From positions 1 to 53,468 of the forward strand of contig NZ_QNQP01000022.1 of NCBI RefSeq assembly GCF_003316635.1: a stretch of DNA of 53,468 nt, in the 5' to 3' direction. The DNA is from Roseovarius dicentrarchi (lineage in GTDB: Bacteria > Pseudomonadota > Alphaproteobacteria > Rhodobacterales > Rhodobacteraceae). Position 1 is the first letter of the stretch, and every line of letters starts with the position of its first letter. Positions 47,734-53,468 of this stretch are shown in pieces. The translations under genes were made by a program, and so were the position numbers. The notes beneath the pieces were generated by a model, which was given only the letters and a program-made list of their open reading frames with translations, searched no databases and was not told the origin of the DNA.

Positions 47734-47751
47734 GATTTTTCGCGAAAAATC
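47734..47751 (+). terminator. Hairpin after tlpA, also found after lpd
   Basis: GATTTTTCG at 47734-47742 pairs perfectly with CGAAAAATC at 47743-47751. The same stem with the following CTCTGC is found after lpd at 36820-36837. It is a probable terminator and one copy of a dispersed short repeat. Confidence 0.65.
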
Positions 47752-47789
47752 TCTGCCCCATTGCGGGCGGGGCGCGCCAGAGGCTAGAA

Positions 47790-47811
47790 CCGCTGTGCAG
47801 TTGCACAGCGG
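47790..47811. promoter_or_regulatory. Palindrome over the ribosome-binding site of lldD
   Basis: CCGCTGTGCA at 47790-47799 is the exact reverse complement of TGCACAGCGG at 47802-47811, with GT between. It ends 9 bases before the lldD ATG, and the right arm includes part of the GCGGAG ribosome site. It may be an operator for a dimeric regulator or, in RNA, a hairpin that hides the ribosome site. Confidence 0.55.
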
Positions 47812-47820
47812 AGACCCTTC

Positions 47821-48984
47821 ATGCCCGTTATCACAAACATTCAGGACCTGCATCGCATCTACCGCCGCCGGGTGCCGCGCATGTTCTACGATTACACCGA
47901 ATCGGGCAGCTGGACCGAACAGACCTTTCGCGCCAACAGCAGTGATTTCAACGATATCCTGCTGCGCCAGCGCGTCGCCATCGACATGGCCGGAGGCTCG
48001 ACCGCGAGCCAGATGATCGGGCAGGATGTGGCGATGCCTGTGGCGCTGGCCCCGGTCGGCCTGACCGGCATGCAATGCGCCGACGGCGAAATAAAAGCCG
48101 CCCGCGCCGCTGCCAAGTTCGGCGTGCCCTACACGCTGTCCACCATGTCCATCTGCTCGATCGAGGATGTGGCAGAGAACACGGACAGGCCGTTCTGGCT
48201 TCAGGTCTATACGCTGAAAGACGACGATTTCATGCAGCGCCTGTTTGACCGGGCCAAGGCGGCCAAATGTTCGGCTGCGGTGATTACCGTCGATCTGCAA
48301 ATGCTGGGCCAGCGGCACAAGGATATCAAGAACGGCCTGTCCGCGCCGCCCAAACTGACCGCGCGCAGCATCGCCAACATGGCGACCAAGGCACAATGGG
48401 GACTTGGCATGCTGGGCACCAAGCGGCGGTTTTTCGGCAACATCGTAGGGCACGTGAAGGACGTCAAAGACCCCCGCGATCTGGCCGCATGGACTGCCGA
48501 AGCCTTCGATATTTCGCTGGACTGGGACCGTATCCGGCAGTTTCGCCGCATGTGGGACGGCCCGCTGATCATCAAGGGCATCATTGATCCGCGCGACGCA
48601 GTTGAGGCGCTGAATGTGGGCGCGGATGCGATCATCGTCAGCAACCATGGCGGCCGGCAGCTGGACGGTGCGCTATCTTCCATCCGCGCCCTGCCCGCGA
48701 TCATGGACGCGGTCGGCGACCGGATCGAGGTACATCTGGACAGCGGCATAAGGTCAGGTCAGGACGTGCTGAAAGCCGTGGCGATGGGCGCCACCGGCAC
48801 CTATATCGGCCGCGCCTACATCTACGGGCTGGGCGCCATGGGCGAGGCCGGCGTCACCCGCGCGCTGGAGGTTATCCACAAGGAGCTGGACGTCTCGATG
48901 GCGCTGTGCGGCCGCCGCGACATTCGCGGCGTGGATCGCGATATCCTAATGATTCCCAAGGATTTTTCGGACCGCTGGCAATAG
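47821..48984 (+). CDS. lldD: FMN-dependent L-lactate dehydrogenase / alpha-hydroxy-acid oxidase
   Basis: 387 residues of the FMN-dependent alpha-hydroxy acid dehydrogenase family, membrane-associated in bacteria. It has YDYTESGSWTEQTFR near the start, PVALAPVGLTGMQ, WLQVYTLKD, LIIKGI, and the catalytic H276 in SNHGGRQLDG, with HLDSGIRSGQDV and GRAYIYGLG following. It oxidises L-lactate to pyruvate and passes electrons to the respiratory chain. The start is close to a palindrome. A broader substrate range is possible. Confidence 0.9.
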   Translation: MPVITNIQDLHRIYRRRVPRMFYDYTESGSWTEQTFRANSSDFNDILLRQRVAIDMAGGSTASQMIGQDVAMPVALAPVGLTGMQCADGEIKAARAAAKFGVPYTLSTMSICSIEDVAENTDRPFWLQVYTLKDDDFMQRLFDRAKAAKCSAAVITVDLQMLGQRHKDIKNGLSAPPKLTARSIANMATKAQWGLGMLGTKRRFFGNIVGHVKDVKDPRDLAAWTAEAFDISLDWDRIRQFRRMWDGPLIIKGIIDPRDAVEALNVGADAIIVSNHGGRQLDGALSSIRALPAIMDAVGDRIEVHLDSGIRSGQDVLKAVAMGATGTYIGRAYIYGLGAMGEAGVTRALEVIHKELDVSMALCGRRDIRGVDRDILMIPKDFSDRWQ

Positions 48985-49041
48985 GATCGTACGGTGGCGC
49001 ATCCAATGATCGCGCCGCCGTACCACGCGTGTGCGGCGTAC

Positions 49042-49371
49042 TTACTCGAAGGTAAACTCTCCGATGGTACACACGTCGACACCCTCTTGGGTCAGGGTAT
49101 CGCCGTCCTCGAACTTGACCAGAAAATCGAACAGGCAGTGCCCTGTACCGTCGTCAAAATCAATCGTGACAGACGCATTATGCGGCAGCACGTCTTCGCC
49201 AAGGATATCCTCTTCCCAGCTATTGGTGGCTTTGTTCGATCCATAAAATTCGGTGATAGCGTAGCCGGTTTTGTTGATGATCTCGACCTTGTAATCTGCC
49301 GCGGCAGCTGGCGACGCGAAAGCAGCGCACAATGCGGCGACTGCCGCAGTTCTGGTCAATGTATTAAGCAT
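49042..49371 (-). CDS. Secreted hypothetical protein
   Basis: 109 residues. A clear signal peptide (TAAVAALCAAFASPAAA, then ADYKV) is followed by a beta-rich, acidic domain: VEIINKTGYAITEFYGSN, SWEEDILGEDVL and a pair of Cys (GHCLFDFL, VDVC) that may form a disulfide. Similar domains occur in other Rhodobacteraceae, some with two copies. It is exported to the periplasm or outside. Function unknown. It lies at the edge of the accessory region. Confidence 0.7.
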   Translation of the reverse strand: MLNTLTRTAAVAALCAAFASPAAAADYKVEIINKTGYAITEFYGSNKATNSWEEDILGEDVLPHNASVTIDFDDGTGHCLFDFLVKFEDGDTLTQEGVDVCTIGEFTFE

Positions 49372-49538
49372 GATGGTAGCTCCATAAGTTTACTTGCGGA
49401 TTGATCTGCGACGTCCTTTGCGAGAGCGATGTGCGCCTCTGCGAGTACTTTGTGAATTTTTTGATCAAATGCAATAACCTGAGTTAACCAACTCAGGTAT
49501 TCAGCAAACCTGTCCCGGCCTGAGTATGATTTTCACGC
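49372..49538. other. Intergenic, no gene seen
   Basis: No open frame of interest. It holds the promoter region of the leftward secreted protein. The 7-bp inverted pair CCTGAGT / ACTCAGG around 49481-49498 could be a local hairpin. Confidence 0.4.
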
Positions 49539-49657
49539 TGACCTGCCACCGGATTTTTCCTCCATTTGGAATTAGAGTTCGCCTCAATGAAGGGACGGAC
49601 CATGAAGCGACCGAGATATACAGAGGAACAGATCATCGACATTCTGGCCGGGCATGA
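49539..49657 (+). mobile_element. Left end and orfA stub of an IS3-family element (remnant)
   Basis: TGACCTGCCACC at 49539 begins a typical IS3-family (IS407-like) left end, and at 49602 an orfA start reads MKRPRYTEEQIIDILAG before the homology ends abruptly at about 49657. Another IS end starts there. The rest of the element, including orfB, is absent from the window. It is decayed and not mobile on its own. Confidence 0.65.
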
Positions 49658-49844
49658 TGAATCGCCCCGGTTTTGTTTGAGGCCATCAACTTAATCAAGG
49701 ATGATGGTTATGATAAAAAGCAAAATGGCAAATCGTTACTCACCTGAGGTCCGCGCGCGTGCCGTCCAAATGGTGTTCGAGCAGCAGGGCTCAGGGCCCG
49801 GTCATCGCCGAGCTGTCCATCAGACGCATCGCGCAGCTTTATGA
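49658..49844 (+). mobile_element. Second IS3-like remnant inserted in the first
   Basis: TGAATCGCCCCGG at 49658 looks like the left end of another IS3-type element. At 49710 an orfA-like frame begins MIKSKMANRYSPEVRARAVQMVFEQQG, then changes to unrelated residues and stops at 49844 without the helix-turn-helix. It sits inside the first IS3 orfA, so one element inserted into another and both were later truncated. Confidence 0.6.
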
Positions 49845-50404
49845 GGTCGCAAGAGGGGCGCGAGTGTCGGAGCCTCGTCGAGTGGAAGAAGGAGTCGGCG
49901 CTTAAAAGCCTCCCAGAGGCTCTCACCCTAATGAGGATCGCGGACGATTGCGAACCAGTCTTCGCTTCAGGCAATCGTCGGCCTGCCACTTAGCCCCCAT
50001 GACCTTAGTCGTTCGCGACGCTTGTCTTCCTTCACCCGCACGAAGGATTTGATATCGGACGTCGTGGCGTGGCCGGACGTCGATGTGAAGTGCGTTCAAC
50101 ATGCCAAGACCCTTGGTTCGTTTTTCAGCCCGCAGAAATCCGTCAAAATAAAGTCGATGATGCGGGCACTCGCCTTTGATCGCTGAGCGGTCTGGGAACG
50201 CCAGCAAGTCAGGCTTGACTGCGTTGCGTGCACGCTTTCAGGGCACCTTCCCTGAAAGAGAAATTGACTAAATCCTGCCCAAACCCGGTGCCATTCTGTG
50301 CCTCGCAGTGCCATTTGAGCACGTTTTTGGGCGCGGGGAGGTTTTTTCAATTAATCCCAATTTGGCCTTGTATTCCCCATGTTTGCTTGGCTATACGCGT
50401 CGGT
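49845..50404. other. 560-bp stretch with no identifiable gene
   Basis: Several short frames on both strands show no recognised motif. One minus-strand frame (SDIKSFVRVKEDKRRERL) could be the tail of a decayed gene, but I cannot name it. Composition is mixed between core and the AT-richer retron region. The last 60 bases before the tRNA probably hold its promoter. Confidence 0.4.
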
Positions 50405-50494
50405 GGAGACGTGGCCGAGTGGTCGAAGGCGCTCCCCTGCTAAGGGAGTAGGCCCGGAAGGGTCTCGTGGGTTCGAATCCCATCGTCTCCGCCA
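50405..50494 (+). tRNA. tRNA-Ser (GCU)
   Basis: A 90-nt tRNA with encoded CCA. Acceptor GGAGACG at 50405-50411 pairs with CGTCTCC at 50484-50490; the anticodon arm is CTCCC-CTGCTAA-GGGAG, giving anticodon GCU for serine AGC/AGU codons. The long variable arm of tRNA-Ser and the T loop GTTCGAATC are present. tRNA genes are common integration sites; the retron segment begins after it. I see no second copy of its 3' end before the window ends. Confidence 0.97.
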
Positions 50495-51138
50495 AACACC
50501 ATTGAAACTAAACAATAATTACCGCGCACTCACTGCTTACCCGCCAACCTACCCGTCAAGCAGAAAGCTCTTGGACCCAACGCATTACGACGAGTTATGC
50601 TAAAGATCACGCCTATGTCGCCAACTGTTGATTTTCGTGTCGAATTGACCCATTTTTCCATTTGGCGCTGACCCGTTTGAAACATGATAATCCCATGAAA
50701 AGTTGGCGGAATTTTTGATACCAGCGCGTCACGGCGCTTCGGAAAACTGGCTCAATTTCTAGCAAATTCAACAGTGTCTATTTTCTGCGGCAGCAAAACG
50801 GTGTTTTTCAACAAAATGGGCGGAAACCGGTCTTTCGCTGCGGTTGCGCGGGCTCGGGGGCGGTCTCGAGAAAGCTGCCGTTCATTTGGTGATCGAAATC
50901 AAGAATGCTGCGCTTGGCCTAAAGGTTGCAGAGAGCCCGAACGCACCGGTACTGCTCTCACGAATGGCCACTCCACTAAGCGTCGTAGAAGCGAACTCGT
51001 AATTCCGACCCTTAGCTATCCTTTGTCTGCCAGTGGTAATGCTGCGGTGCTGCGCCCCAATTCTAAAAGTCCCCACCCTGAAGAGATCATGCATTGACGA
51101 GACTTAGTTGTTTTCCTTCTTTCTGAAAGATGTGTCGC
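50495..51138. other. Stretch between tRNA-Ser and the retron, with possible IS21-like end
   Basis: No convincing gene. TGACCCATTT at 50646-50655 and TGACCCGTTT at 50669-50678 are 23 bp apart, after TGTCGAATTGACCC at 50638, reminiscent of repeated ends of IS21-family elements. No transposase frame remains. An open frame at 50774-51097 has no family look and unusual composition. Confidence 0.4.
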
Positions 51139-51166
51139 TTGACAGCAACTCGTTCGCGTGTAGGTT
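51139..51166 (+). promoter_or_regulatory. Probable sigma-70 promoter of the retron
   Basis: TTGACA at 51139-51144, a 16-bp spacer, and TAGGTT at 51161-51166. The expected start is about 7 bases later, at 51173, which is exactly where the retron a1 repeat begins. This agreement supports both calls. Confidence 0.6.
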
Positions 51167-51172
51167 GTTGAC

Positions 51173-51305
51173 AGCCTTCGGGCAGATTTTGTCATCATGT
51201 TCATTGTGATGGTTGGCCGCAACGCTGGTCAGATTTGCTCTTCGAGTTCCTTTGCAGTTTTACGGATTGTAGAAATCCTTGCCTGCGTAAGAGTGCCCGA
51301 AGGCT
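51173..51305 (+). ncRNA. Retron msr-msd ncRNA with a1/a2 inverted repeat
   Basis: AGCCTTCGGGCA at 51173-51184 (a1) is the perfect reverse complement of TGCCCGAAGGCT at 51294-51305 (a2). The base after a1 is G51185, the place of the branching guanosine that primes reverse transcription. The msr part has a hairpin, TCATCA/TGATGG within 51191-51213, and GTTG/CAAC at 51212-51223. The msd part folds as one long stem: CTCTT 51238-51242 with AAGAG 51289-51293, TGCAG/CTGCG, and GGATT 51264-51268 with AATCC 51274-51278. The RT gene follows 17 bases later. Layout and a1/a2 length equal those of Eco1. The msDNA would be roughly 55-65 nt by this reading. Confidence 0.85.
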
Positions 51306-51322
51306 ATTTTTTGGAGGTGGAA

Positions 51323-53080
51323 TTGGTTAACAAGCTCGTACAGCTCCAAGCGACTAAGTCCCGATCAGATTTAGCGCGGCTTATAGGGGTTAAGCCGAAA
51401 CATCTAAGTTTCACACTCTATAAAATCCCCGAAAATTCAAGATATACGCAGTTTACAATACCGAAGGCGTCAGGTGGGACGAGAGATATTCATGCGCCAA
51501 ATTCGCATTTGAAGGCAATCCAGTCGCGAACGTCAGGGCTACTGTATGAATGCTACCATATCATTTATCCAAAAAATGATATCGCCAACCTTGAATTATC
51601 ACACGCGTTTCAAAAGAACCGTGGTCTATCAATTGCGTCAAATGGGTCAAAGCACCGGAACAAGCGGTTCGTATTCAATATGGACCTGAAGGATTTCTTT
51701 GGTTCCTTCAACTTTGGTCGTGTTCGAGGCTTCCTTCTATCCAACAACCAGTTTGGCCTAAATGCAGAGGTTGCGACAACTGTTGCTCAAATCTGTTGCC
51801 ACGAAAACAAATTACCCCAAGGTGCGCCTACTTCCCCAATAGTTACGGAGTTTATTACAAGAATACTTGATATTCGGCTGTCGAAAATTGCAAAGCGCAA
51901 TGGGTGTACCTATTCACGGTATGCAGATGATCTAACATTTTCGACCAACAAGCGCGAATTTCCTGTCGAAGTTGCTTTCCTTGGCCTCGATGGTCAGTGG
52001 ACTGCGGGAAGTGCCATTGCTAACAAAATCCACACCAGCGGGTTCGAAATTAACCCAAATAAATACCGCATGCAGTTTGCTGATAGCAGACAGGAAACGA
52101 CTGGTTTGGTCGTTAACAAGAAGGTTAACGTTTCGAAAAATTATACTAAGCAAGTCCGATATATGGCGCATTCTCTTTTCCAAAAGGGTGAATGCTTCAT
52201 TCAAGAACCTCAGACGAAATTGCCGATAATGGTTAGCAACCATGTACTTGGAGGAAAGTTAGCGCACCAATTTCATATCAAGTCCCAAGAATACCTTGAC
52301 TCCAAAGGAAAAGCTTTCCCCGTTGCAAGATTTGAGAAAGAAGGAAAAAAGGCACCTGCATATTATCGCAAGTACGCAGACTTTATCTATTTTCAGAATT
52401 TCTTCCACAGCAGCAAGCCAACCATTCTTTGTGAAGGTGTGACTGACAATATTTACATTAAATGTGCCATAAAATCTTTGTATAGCAAAGTGCCAAGTCT
52501 TGGGTACGCGTCTAAGGCCGCGTCAAAGATTCAGCTTTTATGCGGCTTTTACAACTATTCTCCTACAGCCCAAGCAGTAACTAAGCTAACCGGCGGAGCT
52601 AACCCCCTCAAAACCTTTATTGAGACTTATGGAATCACATTCGCACGCTTCAAAGCCGCAAGCATCGAAGTGCCGGTGATTGTTGTGGTTGACAACGACG
52701 CAGCGAATAACGGCTTGTGGAAGATGCTTCAGGAGAAGTTTGGCATTGCAGGAGCAGATGGTAGTCATGACTTCTACCACGTTACGAAGAACCTCTACGT
52801 TGTGCCCATTCCGAAAATTGGCGGAGCCGACACGTTCATCGAGCATTTGTTTGATGCAAAAACTCTTGCGTCACAGCTCAAGGGCAAGTCCTTTGACTTT
52901 GGCCAGAAAGGAAAGAAGATTGCGCCGAACAAGTATGGTAAAATGGCATTCGCAAAGGATGTCGTGCGTAAGAAACGGGCAAGTATAGACTTTTCTGGTT
53001 TTTTACCGGTATTGGTCAACGTTGAAAAAGCGCTGTCGGAACACAAGAAAATGCTCTCTACGCAGAAAGCCACAAGTTAA
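51323..53080 (+). CDS. Retron reverse transcriptase fused to a TOPRIM domain (Ec67/Retron-Eco2-like)
   Basis: 585 residues, nearly the length of RT-Ec67 (586). RT domain to about 320: retron motif NGSKH at 107-111, D121 in DLKDFF, QGAPTSP at 166-172, YADD at 200-203 and TTGLVVN at 259-265. TOPRIM domain about 360-560: E371 in LCEGVTD and D457-x-D459 in VVDNDA, so the metal site looks complete. It should copy the msd RNA to msDNA and use the TOPRIM nuclease as the toxic effector when phage attack disturbs the complex. The TTG start at 51323 is preferred because GGAGGTGG lies just before it; the upstream in-frame ATG at 51197 would lie inside the msr. GTG at 51317 is also possible. Codon use is visibly AT-richer than the core, suggesting transfer. 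Confidence 0.93.
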   Translation: MVNKLVQLQATKSRSDLARLIGVKPKHLSFTLYKIPENSRYTQFTIPKASGGTRDIHAPNSHLKAIQSRTSGLLYECYHIIYPKNDIANLELSHAFQKNRGLSIASNGSKHRNKRFVFNMDLKDFFGSFNFGRVRGFLLSNNQFGLNAEVATTVAQICCHENKLPQGAPTSPIVTEFITRILDIRLSKIAKRNGCTYSRYADDLTFSTNKREFPVEVAFLGLDGQWTAGSAIANKIHTSGFEINPNKYRMQFADSRQETTGLVVNKKVNVSKNYTKQVRYMAHSLFQKGECFIQEPQTKLPIMVSNHVLGGKLAHQFHIKSQEYLDSKGKAFPVARFEKEGKKAPAYYRKYADFIYFQNFFHSSKPTILCEGVTDNIYIKCAIKSLYSKVPSLGYASKAASKIQLLCGFYNYSPTAQAVTKLTGGANPLKTFIETYGITFARFKAASIEVPVIVVVDNDAANNGLWKMLQEKFGIAGADGSHDFYHVTKNLYVVPIPKIGGADTFIEHLFDAKTLASQLKGKSFDFGQKGKKIAPNKYGKMAFAKDVVRKKRASIDFSGFLPVLVNVEKALSEHKKMLSTQKATS

Positions 53081-53468
53081 ATTACCTTGGGCTTCGGCAA
53101 AAATCTATATTTACCCAAATACACTCTTCAATCAGTGAACCTCCAGATTCCACGATAGTTTTTTGCACGTGGATATTCATGCCACCCAATGTTGAATGCG
53201 TTGTCGTGCTTGAAAAAAGTCGGGTGATCATAAGGTAAGCGGTCATTTTCGTCGAGTTGGTCAAGGTCAATTTTGTCCACAGTGAGTGAATTCTCCAATC
53301 ACGGAATATTGCTCTTGCAGCGAATGTCTGGAATGACAGATCGTAAGGCTTCGGCGGGGGCCGTCTGACTTCGGCTACGATCCGATGATAAGTCCGGCCT
53401 TATGTCCGATTTCATTTACCGCCCTCAAATCGAAGTTCTCTCTACGGCCGATGGCATTCGCCGTCGGC
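53081..53468. other. Region downstream of the retron, no gene recognised
   Basis: 388 bases without a convincing gene. A 62-codon minus-strand frame (53082-53270) has no family look. No tRNA-derived direct repeat, integrase or clear terminator is visible. The retron segment's right boundary lies here or outside the window. Confidence 0.45.

Noticed and set aside
49708..50350. Minus-strand frames across the IS debris
   Set aside because: They overlap the IS3-like plus-strand orfA stub or one another and show no family motifs.
50405..50494. A second copy of the tRNA-Ser 3' end as an att site to the right
   Set aside because: I looked through 51100-53468 and did not see the T-arm and acceptor sequence again.
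50774..51097. Open frame of 107 codons upstream of the retron
   Set aside because: No ribosome site, unusual residue mix, no recognisable domain, and it ends close to the retron promoter; probably chance.
51168..51173. Second TTGACA just before a1
   Set aside because: A promoter using it would start transcription inside the msr and lose a1, so the upstream TTGACA/TAGGTT fits better.
53082..53270. 62-codon minus-strand frame after the retron
   Set aside because: No motif or ribosome site; too short to support.

Overview
The window reads as chromosomal DNA of a Rhodobacteraceae (Roseobacter-group) alphaproteobacterium. The core is GC-rich, with close-packed operons that often overlap by ATGA, GTGA or TGATG. 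Its gene content is typical of that family: malyl-CoA thioesterase and mesaconyl-CoA hydratase of the ethylmalonyl-CoA pathway next to mdh-sucCDAB-lpd, a PleD-type diguanylate cyclase, DUF3572, TIGR02186 with TauE, DUF4175, and an alphaproteobacterial LexA box. All assignments rest on reading the sequence; no database was searched.

Layout. (1) 1-2830: an accessory segment with four 23-bp tandem repeats, the 3' end of an unknown gene and a complete type I restriction HsdR of the EcoEI kind. It ends where a MarR/LdtR-like regulator is cut off. (2) 2800-13900: housekeeping genes (sdhE, an XRE regulator, aspartate aminotransferase, MATE and EamA transporters, a HAD phosphatase, DUF3572), then a PleD diguanylate cyclase broken by a one-base frameshift in a C run, DUF983, a Nudix hydrolase, a second XRE regulator with a palindrome over its start codon, and an aldo/keto reductase. 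(3) 13980-22100: an ImuA-like gene behind a perfect LexA box, TIGR02186/TauE, rimI-tsaB-nfu, a universal stress protein, an M3 peptidase, MoeB/ThiF and dut. (4) 22170-36840: the central carbon block mch-DUF1737-nnrU-mcl2, divergent to mdh, then a glycosyltransferase and sucC-sucD-sucA-sucB-(HTH-like, UDG-like, MAPEG)-lpd. It carries clear hairpins and a paired palindromic operator before sucC. (5) 36870-49370: plsC-ftsX-ftsE, a zinc-ribbon protein, an EamA transporter, DUF4175, lysA, DUF2834, a small lipoprotein, argH, divergent tlpA, lldD and a secreted protein. (6) 49370-53468: nested, decayed IS3-family remnants, tRNA-Ser(GCU), more IS debris, and a retron.

The most notable object is the retron at 51139-53080. 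A TTGACA/TAGGTT promoter leads into a 133-nt ncRNA framed by a perfect 12-nt inverted repeat (a1/a2), with an msr hairpin and a long msd hairpin inside. The RT gene follows with a good ribosome-binding site before a TTG start. Its 585-residue product joins a retron reverse transcriptase (YADD, NGSKH, QGAPTSP) to a C-terminal TOPRIM domain (E371, D457xD459). This is the Ec67/Retron-Eco2 architecture, here in a Roseobacter beside tRNA-Ser. It is visibly AT-richer than the core and so probably acquired. Together with HsdR at the other end, the window holds two anti-phage candidates flanking a metabolic core.

Within the metabolic core, mch and mcl2 belong to acetyl-CoA assimilation, which delivers malate and succinyl-CoA; mdh, sucCD, sucAB and lpd process these in the TCA cycle. 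The palindromes before sucC and the repeats between mcl2 and mdh are candidate control points.
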